Shown here piece after piece: positions 15,861-23,642 of a stretch of DNA of 34,870 bases (its first letter is position 1; the number at the start of each line of letters is the position of its first letter). Source of the stretch: an uncultured Clostridia bacterium. GTDB lineage: Bacteria; Bacillota; Clostridia; Lachnospirales; Anaerotignaceae. The position numbers and the translations under genes are program-made. The notes under the pieces are model-generated. The model made no database searches. It saw nothing but the letters and a program-made list of their open reading frames with translations, and was not told the DNA's origin. The stretch lies in assembly GCA_944380455.1 (NCBI GenBank), contig CALWHR010000060.1, positions 1 to 34,870 on the forward strand. The letters are read 5' to 3'.

Positions 15861-16016
15861 TTAAATATTCATATTATCGGCAAAAGTACTTTCGTAAAGC
15901 TCATAAATATCTTCAGGTTTACGTCCTTTGATTTCTCTTTCGTAAAAATCCTCATACCCTGATGCTTCATAATACATGGTAAGAGCGTCTATCATATTTT
16001 CAAGTGTCATTTCCAT
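15861..16016 (-). CDS. Small acidic protein (51 aa), downstream of HAD phosphatase
   Basis: A short frame with an ATG at 16014-16016, preceded by AGGGGGA, and a TAA at 15861-15863. The sequence is rich in E, D and Y (for example ALTMYYEASGYEDFYERE) and looks like a coding helical protein, not a random frame. It starts 13 bp after the HAD stop and ends just before the terminator at 15781-15836, so it fits a two-gene operon. There is no membrane segment or Cys. I do not recognise the family. Confidence 0.75.
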   Translation of the reverse strand: MEMTLENMIDALTMYYEASGYEDFYEREIKGRKPEDIYELYESTFADNMNI

Positions 16017-16029
16017 ACCGCGTCCCCCT

Positions 16030-16683
16030 TTAAAAAAGTTCTGTCAGTTCTTTTGGTGTATCAACTACCGCTATAGCTCCTGCATTTTCAAGCTCCTGCC
16101 TTGAGCCGTAGCCAAATGTAACCCCAATAGCCTCTATAGAAGCCCTTTTTGCACCTTCTACATCGTAATGTCTGTCACCTATCATAATAGCTGAGCTTTT
16201 ATCAGTAACTCCAAGGCCTTTAAGTGTATGCTCTATAACTTTCCATTTTACCATTCTGTCTTCTTCATAACTGCTTCCGCCTATAAAATCCATATATTTG
16301 GAAAGGCCAAACAGGTCCATAATCTGCTGTGCGTAATATTCAGGCTTATTAGTGCTTAAAGCAAGGCGCTTTCCCTTTCTTTTAAGCTCCTCAAGCATAG
16401 GTATAATTCCATCTATTACCTTGTTTTCTTTCCAGCCTTTGTCGCTGTAATAATCGTGATAAAAATCTATTGCTTTATCAAGTGTTCTGCCTTCAAGACC
16501 GAAGTGTGTTGTAAAAGAATGTGTCATAGGCGGGCCTATAAACTCCAAAAGCTCCTCTTGTGTAGGTATTCTTATACCTAACTTCTCGCAGGCATAACAT
16601 ACAGCATTTACTATACCGTCTATTGAGTCGGTAAGTGTTCCGTCTAAATCAAAAAGCAAAACATCATAATTCAGTTTATCCAT
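16030..16683 (-). CDS. HAD family hydrolase, phosphoglycolate phosphatase-like
   Basis: A haloacid-dehalogenase-type phosphatase (subfamily IA) of 217 residues. Motif I DLDGT is at 12-16 with nucleophile D12 and acid/base D14. Motif II is STNKPEYY (S/T near residue 107), and motif III/IV is MIGDRHYDVEGAKRAS near residue 167. An alpha-helical cap occupies residues ~20-85. Specificity is not readable; similar proteins dephosphorylate phosphoglycolate, pyrophosphate or sugar phosphates. I start at the ATG at 16681-16683; a TTG two codons upstream is possible because AAAGGA is 5 bases from it and 11 from the ATG. The 51-aa gene follows. Its promoter may be the one at 16954-16982, about 270 bp upstream. 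Confidence 0.9.
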   Translation of the reverse strand: MDKLNYDVLLFDLDGTLTDSIDGIVNAVCYACEKLGIRIPTQEELLEFIGPPMTHSFTTHFGLEGRTLDKAIDFYHDYYSDKGWKENKVIDGIIPMLEELKRKGKRLALSTNKPEYYAQQIMDLFGLSKYMDFIGGSSYEEDRMVKWKVIEHTLKGLGVTDKSSAIMIGDRHYDVEGAKRASIEAIGVTFGYGSRQELENAGAIAVVDTPKELTELF

Positions 16684-16704
16684 TGGCAAAAAATTCCTTT
16701 CTTT

Positions 16705-16947
16705 GGTATATACAAACTAAGCCTGTGCCAATATCAGCACAGGCTTATAAATATTTATTTGTCTAAATAACTCACTGCATGAAATGTAATCATTTGTGCT
16801 GTACATGGTACTGCTGATTTTTATTATATGCATATTTACTAATTTTCAATCTGTCCAAAACACCTATTCCCGATATATCTTTACCTCTATAAGATATATG
16901 CTTTAGAGTTTGATAACAAATATTTATGTAAAAAATATAAAACTGTG
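16705..16947 (-). ncRNA. Candidate small RNA or long HAD leader (about 240 nt)
   Basis: Bounded by a TTGACT-N17-TAGAAT promoter and by a hairpin followed by TTAGTTTGTAT. Coding content is unconvincing, and two stable stems are visible at 16873-16899 and 16719-16746. It may be an independent small RNA or the untranslated leader of the HAD operon, depending on whether the hairpin terminates. No known RNA family is recognised. Confidence 0.3.
16719..16746 (-). terminator. Hairpin with 10-bp perfect stem
   Basis: AAGCCTGTGC and GCACAGGCTT around an 8-base loop. The T tract is weak (TTAGTTTGTAT on the minus strand), so it could be a partial terminator or attenuator ahead of the HAD gene. Confidence 0.5.
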
Positions 16948-16953
16948 TTTTTT

Positions 16954-16982
16954 ATTCTACACTGTTTTAAAATACAAGTCAA
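16954..16982 (-). promoter_or_regulatory. Strong promoter reading toward the HAD gene
   Basis: On the minus strand, TTGACT (16977-16982), a 17-bp spacer, TAGAAT (16954-16959). Confidence 0.65.
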
Positions 16983-17072
16983 TACCTTTAAAGTCACAGC
17001 ATTTTATCATAAAAACAAGACTTATGTCTGTTCCTGAATCTATAACTGCTATCTTTTACAAAACAAATTATT

Positions 17073-17525
17073 TTATTTAATCCGTATATATTTTCGCAAA
17101 TAAACCATATCTATCAGCTTTACACCACCATCATAAATCGGGTGGTCATAGTTATCAGTAAAGAAGTTCTTAATAATATGAGAACGGATAAAGCCGCACT
17201 TTTCATAAAACGGTATTGTTGATGGACTCTCACCCGTTCCAACCTGTAATATCGAATAATTTCCCTGATATTTTTTTGTAATAAAATCAATCAATGCTTT
17301 ACCTTACCCCTTACCCTGAAACTGCAAAGCTGTGGCAATGTTTTTTACTTCAAGCACTCCTCCGCCGACATCTAAAACAACACATTCTGCTTTAACTCCA
17401 TTATCCTCTAAAATATACATTGTCCCATTTGTCAGATATCGGTCTATCATATTTTCCTGCTCATCTGCCAATAACAGCAAATTAAGATATTGCTTTTTCC
17501 CTTCCTTTACCTCTTTAATATTCAT
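17073..17525 (-). pseudogene. GNAT N-acetyltransferase split by one in-frame stop codon
   Basis: The minus-strand frame from the ATG at 17523-17525 (ribosome binding site AAGGTGAGA) to 17073 is open for 151 codons except for a single TAA at 17304-17306. Across that stop the protein reads FQGKG-*-GKALIDFITKK, which is the acetyl-CoA-binding motif A of GNAT enzymes (Q/R-x-x-G-x-G/A) with the stop where Tyr is common. A single change from TAT or TAC explains it. The second half ends with the usual FYEKCGF block. There is no frameshift, and the remaining sequence looks intact, so the loss is recent or the stop is read through. Acceptor substrate unknown. Two separate-gene annotations (17304-17543 and 17073-17294) would be misleading. 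Confidence 0.85.
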
Positions 17526-17560
17526 AGTTCTCACCTTATACAATATTGTTTCTTTTTATT

Positions 17561-17596
17561 TGAAAATGGGCAATCCCAATAAAGGACTGCCCATTT
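17561..17596 (-). terminator. Hairpin downstream of lysS
   Basis: AAATGGGCA (17564-17572) pairs with TGCCCATTT (17588-17596); on the minus strand a short T run (ATTTTC) follows. Probably ends the greA-lysS transcript before the GNAT remnant. Confidence 0.6.
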
Positions 17597-17626
17597 ATTC
17601 CGTTCATTATGCCATTTTTCAGGCTC

Positions 17627-17675
17627 AGTACACTTTTCTTAATCAAATGATGTAAATTTGATGTAAAAGTGTACT
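17627..17675. repeat. Nested inverted repeat downstream of lysS
   Basis: Outer arms AGTACACTTTT (17627-17637) and AAAAGTGTACT (17665-17675) are perfect complements. Inside are ATCAAAT (17642-17648) and ATTTGAT (17656-17662). There is no T tract of terminator type on either strand. It lies between lysS and the decayed GNAT gene. Unexplained. Confidence 0.7.
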
Positions 17676-17714
17676 TTCGAGGCTTTTTCTGACTATGAAG
17701 TACATACCGTTTTA

Positions 17715-19670
17715 TTAATAGAGTTTTGCACCTGCTGGTATATGGCTGTCTACCATCAAAAGATGAAGTCTTTCTTCACCTTCTTCACTGTGTACTGCTG
17801 AAATCAGCATACCGCAGGAATCAATACCCATCATTTTTCTTGGCGGAAGATTTGTAATAGCAATACAAGTCTTGCCAACCAGTTCTTCTGGCTCATAATA
17901 CTCGTGAATACCGCTTAAAATCACTCTATCCTCAGCTGTGCCGTCATCTAATACAAATTTTAAGAGCTTTTTGCTCTTTGGTACAGCTTCACATTTTTTT
18001 ACCTTTACAGCTCTAAAATCAGATTTGCTGAATGTCTCAAAATCTACAAAATCCTTGAATAAAGGCCCAATTTCTACTTTAGAAAAGTCTATCTTCTCAT
18101 CTGTTTTTTCTTCTGTTTTTGGTGTTTCTGCATAAGAGAGCACACTGCTTTCTTTCTTTACACCATCTAAAGGCCTCATTGTCGGGAACAGAATTACATC
18201 TCTTACAGATACCTGACCTGTAAGGAGCATTACCATTCTGTCTATACCTATACCTAAGCCACCTGTAGGAGCCATACCATATTCAAGAGCAGTCATAAAG
18301 TCCTCATCAATAAGGTTAGCCTCATCATCACCCATTTCACGCATTTTAGCCTGATGGTCAAAGCGTACTCTCTGGTCTATAGGGTCGTTAAGCTCGGAAT
18401 ATGCGTTGCCGTACTCCCTGCCTACAATGAAAAGCTCAAAACGCTCTGTATATTCTGGCTTATCTGGTTTACGTTTTGTAAGAGGTGAAACCTCTACTGG
18501 GTAATCCATAATAAATGTAGGCTCTACAATATTCTTTTCAACAAATTCCTCAAATAAAAGATTTAATATATCGCCTTTTGCGTGTCTTTCTTCAACCTCT
18601 ACGCCTTTTTCTTTAGCTATTTTTCTTGCTTCCTCTGTGTCTTTAATCTCATCAAAGTCAACGCCGGAGAATTTCTTAACAGCGTCAACCATTGTCATAC
18701 GGTTGAATTTCTCGCCTAAATCAATATCATATCCACCGTAAGTTAATTTTGTTGTACCATTTACTCTCTTAGCTACTTCACGGAATATTTCCTCTGTAAT
18801 GTCCATCATTCCGTTGTAGTCTGTGTATGCCTGATAAAGCTCCATAAGTGTAAACTCAGGATTATGTCTAAGGTCAATGCCTTCGTTTCTGAATACACGG
18901 CCTATTTCGTAAACTCTTTCAAAGCCTCCTACAATAAGGCGTTTTAAAGGAAGCTCAAGAGCTATACGGCAGTACATATCTATATCAAGAGCGTTATGAT
19001 GTGTAATAAACGGTCTTGCAGCAGCTCCGCCCGGTATAGTCTGAAGTACAGGTGTTTCAACCTCAAGGAAGCCTTTTTCGTCTAATATATTTCTTATTTC
19101 TTTAATAATAGCGCTTCTTTTAAGGAAAACTTCCTTAACTTCCGGGTTTACTATAAGGTCTACATATCTCTGGCGGTATCTAAGCTCTTGATCTTTAAGG
19201 CCATGGAATTTCTCTGGCAGTATCTGAAGACTCTTTGAAAGAAGCACAACCTCATGGGCATGAACTGAAATTTCGCCCATTTTTGTTTTAAATACAAAAC
19301 CTTTAATACCAATTATATCGCCTATGTCGTACTTTTTAAAATCCGCATAGCTTTCTTCGCCTATATCGTTTTTGCTTACATAGGCCTGAATTTTACCATT
19401 TCTGTCCTGAACATTGCAGAAGCTGGCCTTGCCCATAACACGCTTAGCCATAAGACGGCCTGCTATAACTACGTCTTTGCCTTCGTACTGTTCAAAATTA
19501 TCAAGTATGTCGCTGCTGTGTGTATCAACAGGATATTTTACAATTTTAAACGGGTCTTTGTTTTCTGACTGAAGCTTTTCAAGCTTTTCTCTTCTTACTT
19601 TCAAAAGGGCACTAAGCTCTTCCTGGCTTACCTGTGTATTTTCAGCATTATCGTTTGTATTTTGCTCCAC
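17715..19670 (-). CDS. lysS: Class II lysyl-tRNA synthetase with C-terminal tRNA-binding (Trbp111/MetG-C type) domain
   Basis: Charges tRNA-Lys. Residues ~60-165 form the anticodon-binding OB fold ([15 protein letters not shown]). The class II core follows, with motif 2 around [19 protein letters not shown] and motif 3 [14 protein letters not shown], ending near residue 503 (FPTMRPLDG). Ordinary bacterial LysRS stops there at about 500 residues. This protein has a further 148 residues: a charged linker, then from ~541 an EMAP II/Trbp111-like OB domain with [19 protein letters not shown], the signature of the MetRS C-terminal domain (PF01588). Start is GTG with GGAGG 8 bases upstream, 13 bp after greA. 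The appended domain probably raises tRNA affinity or mediates dimer contacts. Confidence 0.95.
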   Translation of the reverse strand: MEQNTNDNAENTQVSQEELSALLKVRREKLEKLQSENKDPFKIVKYPVDTHSSDILDNFEQYEGKDVVIAGRLMAKRVMGKASFCNVQDRNGKIQAYVSKNDIGEESYADFKKYDIGDIIGIKGFVFKTKMGEISVHAHEVVLLSKSLQILPEKFHGLKDQELRYRQRYVDLIVNPEVKEVFLKRSAIIKEIRNILDEKGFLEVETPVLQTIPGGAAARPFITHHNALDIDMYCRIALELPLKRLIVGGFERVYEIGRVFRNEGIDLRHNPEFTLMELYQAYTDYNGMMDITEEIFREVAKRVNGTTKLTYGGYDIDLGEKFNRMTMVDAVKKFSGVDFDEIKDTEEARKIAKEKGVEVEERHAKGDILNLLFEEFVEKNIVEPTFIMDYPVEVSPLTKRKPDKPEYTERFELFIVGREYGNAYSELNDPIDQRVRFDHQAKMREMGDDEANLIDEDFMTALEYGMAPTGGLGIGIDRMVMLLTGQVSVRDVILFPTMRPLDGVKKESSVLSYAETPKTEEKTDEKIDFSKVEIGPLFKDFVDFETFSKSDFRAVKVKKCEAVPKSKKLLKFVLDDGTAEDRVILSGIHEYYEPEELVGKTCIAITNLPPRKMMGIDSCGMLISAVHSEEGEERLHLLMVDSHIPAGAKLY

Positions 19671-19683
19671 TGCCTTTTCCTCC

Positions 19684-20160
19684 TTATTTATTTATATCAA
19701 GAACTTTAAATGAAATTTCGCCGTCAGGTGTTTCTATTACTATTTCATCACCTATTTTATGACCTATAAGCCCCATTCCTACAGGTGACTCATTTGATAT
19801 TTTGTTTGCCATAGGGTCAGCCTCTGCCGAGCCTACTATTGTATACTCAACTTCTTCATCAAATTCGTTGTCGTATACTTTAACTCTGCTTCCAACGCTT
19901 ATTATATCAGAGCTAACTTCCTCGTCATCAATAACTTCGGCATTTCTGAGCATTTTCTCAAGAAGTGCTATTCTTGCCTCTATCTCTCCCTGCTCCTCTT
20001 TAGCCGCATCGTACTCAGCATTTTCTGAAAGGTCACCCTGACCTCTTGCTTCTTTTATTTTCTCAGCAACTTCTTTACGCCTAACTGTTTTTAATTCCTC
20101 AAGTTCTTCCTCTCTTTTTTTAAGGCCTTCATATGTTAAAACAACTTTCTTTTCCGCCAC
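19684..20160 (-). CDS. greA: Transcription elongation factor GreA
   Basis: Binds the RNA polymerase secondary channel and stimulates cleavage of backtracked transcripts. With a GTG start at 20158-20160 (AAAGGAG nine bases upstream) it has 158 residues, the normal length. The N-terminal coiled coil (residues ~5-75) carries the tip acidic pair in [15 protein letters not shown]. The C-terminal domain ends [15 protein letters not shown] and VLDINK. A longer frame to 20313 starts at a TTG that is actually the -35 box of the promoter and is rejected. It is followed by lysS after 13 bp, a common order in Firmicutes. The 118-base leader contains a 10-bp hairpin. Confidence 0.97.
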   Translation of the reverse strand: MAEKKVVLTYEGLKKREEELEELKTVRRKEVAEKIKEARGQGDLSENAEYDAAKEEQGEIEARIALLEKMLRNAEVIDDEEVSSDIISVGSRVKVYDNEFDEEVEYTIVGSAEADPMANKISNESPVGMGLIGHKIGDEIVIETPDGEISFKVLDINK

Positions 20161-20232
20161 AAAAAACCGCTCCTTTAAAATATAATAAACGAATTTACAA
20201 ATCAAATAAAAGTAATAAAATTGTGTACGCCT

Positions 20233-20273
20233 AAAACGGCTGCTTATATATACTACATACCCACAGCCGTTTT
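20233..20273 (-). promoter_or_regulatory. Hairpin in the greA leader
   Basis: AAAACGGCTG (20233-20242) pairs with CAGCCGTTTT (20264-20273), a perfect 10-bp stem beginning 5 bases after the expected transcription start. Only four T follow, so termination would be partial at best. It could stabilise the message or act as a pause/attenuation signal. Confidence 0.5.
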
Positions 20274-20284
20274 CATATCCACAA

Positions 20285-20313
20285 ATTATACAATAGGCAG
20301 TCTTTATTGTCAA
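20285..20313 (-). promoter_or_regulatory. Perfect-consensus promoter for greA-lysS
   Basis: On the minus strand, TTGACA (20308-20313), a 17-bp spacer, TATAAT (20285-20290). One of the two strongest promoters in the window by sequence. Confidence 0.85.
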
Positions 20314-20326
20314 ATTTTTTCTTAAA

Positions 20327-21229
20327 TTAAAGGCTTTTTAGTACCAAATAGGGTTTTAAATTAAAATAACTAACTTCTTCTGCTGCCTTTTTTAATCTTT
20401 CCTGTGTAACGCCATTAAATATCATATCCCTAAAAGGCTTATTTATTACACATAATGCCGCCTCAGCACAGCCTGCACTTATTTTTTTATCATTAAAAAT
20501 TATGTTAAAATTTCTCATTACGGTAATATCTTTTCTGCTTCGAATAAGCTTGTTTGTGTTTTGCCTGTCATCGACAATATCTATATATACAGCATTTTTG
20601 CCAAAAGAAGCTGTATAACCCCTGTTTTTACTAAGGTTAATTATTATATCTGAATTTTTTATAAACTGGCTGTTTAAAGATGAGCACACGCCAATACAAA
20701 GCCCTGTTTGAGCGAATATTTCCTCCAAAACAGGCTTAATGCTCTCAGGCCTTAATGTATAAAGCCATACCTTAGTTGCCTTTGGCGCTGTAACATTAAG
20801 GAGTATGTCCGTAAGACAGTTTCCGCCGTCTATAACGGCAATATCAGATTGTTCAAAGCTTTTGCCGTTTTTGACACACGCACTGCTTACCAAGTAATTT
20901 GCCAAAAGGCATATCAGTGCTTTGCCACTAACTGCTTTAACATAATCAGGAATATTAATTCCTCTTTGAAATGAAAAAAATTCCGCGCCGTCAGATATAA
21001 GATGGCGCAGTTCCTTCTGTAAATATTTTTCAAATAGCCTGTTATTTTTTTCATTGCTGTTAAACGGAAGATGCAAAATATATCCTTCTGCCGAAAAAAG
21101 CTCTGTTTTATCCCAAGCCTGTTTATAAAATTTCAAATAATAAAGTTCCCTTAAAAACTCAGGCACATTATTCCACACAACAGAGCCGCCGGCTGTTTTT
21201 TCAGCAAAATAAATACTGGCAAACTTCAT
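20327..21229 (-). CDS. Hypothetical protein with possible Rossmann-like domain
   Basis: About 300 residues, soluble. After an unrecognised N-terminal half (residues 1-120), residues ~125-215 show a strand-turn-helix pattern ([17 protein letters not shown] ... ATKVWLYTL ... [10 protein letters not shown]). It resembles an NAD(P)-type or dehydrogenase-like Rossmann fold, although the glycine loop DGGNCL is not a standard GxGxxG. The C-terminus ([10 protein letters not shown] ... [11 protein letters not shown]) could be a helical cap. I do not recognise the family. I start at the ATG at 21227-21229 (AAAAAGG 10 bases upstream); an ATG two codons earlier or a GTG are alternatives. It lies 45 bp after dusB and ends before the greA promoter, in a position where other Clostridia carry coaX. 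Confidence 0.8.
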   Translation of the reverse strand: MKFASIYFAEKTAGGSVVWNNVPEFLRELYYLKFYKQAWDKTELFSAEGYILHLPFNSNEKNNRLFEKYLQKELRHLISDGAEFFSFQRGINIPDYVKAVSGKALICLLANYLVSSACVKNGKSFEQSDIAVIDGGNCLTDILLNVTAPKATKVWLYTLRPESIKPVLEEIFAQTGLCIGVCSSLNSQFIKNSDIIINLSKNRGYTASFGKNAVYIDIVDDRQNTNKLIRSRKDITVMRNFNIIFNDKKISAGCAEAALCVINKPFRDMIFNGVTQERLKKAAEEVSYFNLKPYLVLKSL

Positions 21230-21274
21230 AAGCATCACGCCTTTTTAATAAAAGTCTATGCTTATCCTTATATG

Positions 21275-22237
21275 TCATATACCCAAAAAATATCTGTTTA
21301 CCAGTGTTTTAATATCTTCATAGCTCATAACAGTGTTTATTTCAGCGCGCATTGCAGATGCCTGCGGCATACCCTTTGTATAATAAGCCAAATGCCTGCG
21401 CATTTCTCTAACGCCTATATACTCGCCTTTAAAATCTATAAGCATTTTTGCGTGAAGCAGCACTGTTTCGGTTTTCTCATTTGCAGAAGGTTCAGGAAGT
21501 AATTCCCCTGTATTAATGTAATGGGTTATTCTTTTAAATATCCACGGATTTCCCTCTGCCGCTCTGCCTATCATAATACCGTCACAGGCAGTATAATCAA
21601 ACATGGCCTTGGCGCTTTGCGGCGAAAACACATCTCCGTTTCCTATAACAGGGATATCCAAAGCCTTTTTAACATCTTTTATTATATCCCAGTCAGCCTT
21701 TCCGCTGTAATACTGCTCACGTGTTCTGCCGTGAACCGTTACAGCCGAAGCTCCTCCTTTTTGCGCCGCCAGTGCCACTTCAACAGCGTTTATACTTAAA
21801 TCATCAAAGCCTTTTCGTATTTTTACAGTAACAGGCTTTTTTTGAGCTGAAGTCATAGCCAAAACTATTTCACGCACCAAATCAGGATTTTTCATAAGAG
21901 CACTTCCGTCACCGTTTTTAACTATTTTAGGTGCCGGACAGCCCATATTAACATCAAGTATGTCAAATGGCATATTCTCTATTCTTTTTGCCATAGAACC
22001 CATTATTTCCGGCTCTGAGCCAAAAAGCTGTATTGCGTATGGCCTGCTGTTTTCGTCACATTCCATCAGCTTTTCCGTATTAGCGCTGTTATAAAAAAGG
22101 CCTTTTGCGCTTACCATTTCGGAATAAGTAAGTCCGCAGCCCATATTAATACATATTGTTCTGTAGGGCTTATCTGTAACGCCTGCCATAGGCGCCAAAA
22201 ACACATTATTTTTAAGCTCAACATTTCCTATAAACAT
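21275..22237 (-). CDS. dusB: tRNA-dihydrouridine synthase DusB
   Basis: A flavoenzyme that reduces specific uridines in the tRNA D-loop. 320 residues. The FMN barrel begins FLAPMAGVTDKPYR (residues 13-26). The catalytic cysteine is C100 in NMGCPAPK, and KIRKGF, TVHGRTREQYY, GNGDVFSPQSA and MIGRAAEGNPW mark the phosphate- and FMN-binding loops. The C-terminal helical domain holds the REMRRHLAYYTKG motif. TATGAGG lies before the ATG. It begins 7 bp after the stop of the DUF6145-like gene, consistent with translational coupling. Housekeeping gene in the birA-dusB operon. Confidence 0.96.
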   Translation of the reverse strand: MFIGNVELKNNVFLAPMAGVTDKPYRTICINMGCGLTYSEMVSAKGLFYNSANTEKLMECDENSRPYAIQLFGSEPEIMGSMAKRIENMPFDILDVNMGCPAPKIVKNGDGSALMKNPDLVREIVLAMTSAQKKPVTVKIRKGFDDLSINAVEVALAAQKGGASAVTVHGRTREQYYSGKADWDIIKDVKKALDIPVIGNGDVFSPQSAKAMFDYTACDGIMIGRAAEGNPWIFKRITHYINTGELLPEPSANEKTETVLLHAKMLIDFKGEYIGVREMRRHLAYYTKGMPQASAMRAEINTVMSYEDIKTLVNRYFLGI

Positions 22238-22244
22238 ATAAACC

Positions 22245-22610
22245 TCATAATTCCACTTTGCCAGTTTTAAGCAGTTCTTCTTTTACTTTTTCGCCATCCG
22301 GTGTTTTATAAATTAAATACCATATTTTAAGTGCTTTAAGAAGCTCACTTTTCTCACGGCGTATTTCTTTTATCTCAAGCTCAGCGCCTATATCGTCAAA
22401 ATCAATGGCATCTTCGCTTTTTACTATATCAAAATATATATCCCCATCGCTGTAAAAGCCCATTACAAAAGTACACATAAGCTTTTGAGCAATTACAACG
22501 CAAACTGTCTGCACTTCTGCCTTAATGCCCTCCGGCAGTGAAGCAAACTCCGGTGCCAAATAATACTTCTGCTTTTCAAATGAAGCTGCCGCCATTACTG
22601 TTTTTTCCAA
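22245..22610 (-). CDS. DUF6145-like protein, unknown function
   Basis: 121 residues, soluble. The start FEKQKYYLAPEFASLPEGIK, a central beta-rich region and the closing DDIGAELEIKEIRREKSEL resemble small Clostridia proteins I know as DUF6145; that assignment is from memory of the pattern. Translation starts with TTG directly after the birA stop (TAA TTG), and its Shine-Dalgarno GAGGAG lies within the last birA codons, so the two are coupled. It is followed by dusB after 7 bp. No catalytic motif is visible; function unknown. Confidence 0.8.
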   Translation of the reverse strand: MEKTVMAAASFEKQKYYLAPEFASLPEGIKAEVQTVCVVIAQKLMCTFVMGFYSDGDIYFDIVKSEDAIDFDDIGAELEIKEIRREKSELLKALKIWYLIYKTPDGEKVKEELLKTGKVEL

Positions 22611-23573
22611 TTAATACACTCCTCTTACAGATACTTCGCCGGAAAATACTGCTGTTTTCTCGCCGTTATCTTTTAAAACTACCAGCTCGCCGCTATCGTC
22701 TACTTCAACAGCCAATGCCTCAAATCCGCCGTCGCGGTTAATTATATTAACCCTTTTGCCTATATTTACACAGTTTGCTTCATATTCATCTTTAACGGCC
22801 TTAAATCCGTTTTGGGTAAAATCTGCATATATTTTATTAAATCTTTCAAGCACAGTTTTGGCTATAGGACTACGCTTAAATTTTCTGCGGCTGATTAAAA
22901 ACATAGATGAAGCCTTATCCTTTAATTCTTCCGGAAAATCCTCATTATTAACATTAATGCCTATACCTACAATAACAAAATCCACCTTTTGCAGCTGACC
23001 TGTCATTTCCGTAAGTATTCCGCATATCTTTTTACTGCCGCAGACAATATCATTAGGCCATTTTATATAAGCATCTATGCCGAAATCATCTCTCAGTGCC
23101 TGACAAACAGCAAGACCGGCACAGAGTGTAACAGAAGGTATTTTAACAGGACTTATATCCGGTCTTAAAAGTATAGACATATAAACTCCTGTGCCTTTCT
23201 TGGACTTCCATATTCGGCCTAATCTTCCGCGCCCGGCTGTTTGTGTATCTGCCACAACAACTATACCTTCTTTAGCACCGTTTAGTCCAAGCTTTTTACA
23301 TTCCTCATTTGTAGATTCAACCTCATTAAAGCAAATTACTTTAGAGCCTATAACTCCGCCGGTTTTAATCTCTGCCGAGTTTATAACATCACCTACATCA
23401 CGTATTTTATAGCCTCTGTTTGTAACAGCGTCAATTATATATCCGTCTTTTCTTAAAGCACGTATTTCCTTCCAAACCGCCGAGCGTGAAACACCTAATA
23501 TCTCCCCAAGCTTTTCGCCGGAAACATAGTCCTTTGATGATTTAAGATAATCAAGAAGATTTTCTTTAAGCAT
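22611..23573 (-). CDS. birA: Bifunctional biotin-protein ligase / biotin operon repressor BirA
   Basis: Activates biotin as biotinyl-AMP and attaches it to carrier proteins such as the biotin carboxyl carrier protein; the holo-repressor form controls biotin genes. 320 residues. An N-terminal winged helix (residues ~1-60, GEILGVSRSAVWKEIRAL) shows the repressor function is kept. The ligase motif GRGRLGRIWKSKKGTGVYMS is near residue 120, and KWPNDI near 175 contains the catalytic lysine. A C-terminal SH3-like domain follows. I place the start at the ATG at 23571-23573, eight bases after AAGGCGG. The argF terminator ends only about 15 bp upstream of the start, so the promoter must lie in or before that structure, or transcription must read through. 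Confidence 0.95.
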   Translation of the reverse strand: MLKENLLDYLKSSKDYVSGEKLGEILGVSRSAVWKEIRALRKDGYIIDAVTNRGYKIRDVGDVINSAEIKTGGVIGSKVICFNEVESTNEECKKLGLNGAKEGIVVVADTQTAGRGRLGRIWKSKKGTGVYMSILLRPDISPVKIPSVTLCAGLAVCQALRDDFGIDAYIKWPNDIVCGSKKICGILTEMTGQLQKVDFVIVGIGINVNNEDFPEELKDKASSMFLISRRKFKRSPIAKTVLERFNKIYADFTQNGFKAVKDEYEANCVNIGKRVNIINRDGGFEALAVEVDDSGELVVLKDNGEKTAVFSGEVSVRGVY

Positions 23574-23587
23574 GCAAAACACCGCCT

Positions 23588-23624
23588 TAAAATTAAATAA
23601 GCCGCAGGCATAAATACCCGCGGC
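23588..23624 (-). terminator. Terminator after argF, abutting the birA ribosome binding site
   Basis: GCCGCGGG pairs with CCTGCGGC (8 bp, one G-U) with an 8-base loop, followed on the minus strand by TTATTTAATTTT and then directly by AAGGCGG of birA. Confidence 0.75.
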
Positions 23625-23642
23625 CGGTTTTATAAAAGCTTA

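Larger units (their letters stand above)
16684..17072. other. 389-bp region without a convincing gene
   Basis: It contains a strong minus-strand promoter (16954-16982), a 9-bp stem-loop ATATATCTT/AAGATATAT (16873-16899) and a terminator-like hairpin (16719-16746). One minus-strand frame stays open for about 52 codons but has no ATG and no good ribosome binding site. The stretch is AT-rich with no matches to riboswitch or T-box motifs that I know. Confidence 0.6.

Noticed and set aside
16747-16950. A minus-strand open frame of about 52 codons
   Set aside because: No ATG and no ribosome binding site of quality; in AT-rich DNA a frame of this length can arise by chance. Kept as a possible non-coding transcript instead.
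16684-17700. Genomic islet or mobile element between HAD and lysS
   Set aside because: The decayed GNAT gene and nested inverted repeat hint at acquisition, but there is no integrase, transposase, target duplication or clear boundary.
20161-20313. N-terminal extension of GreA to 20313
   Set aside because: It starts on the TTGACA -35 box; the GTG at 20160 gives the normal GreA length with AAAGGAG upstream.
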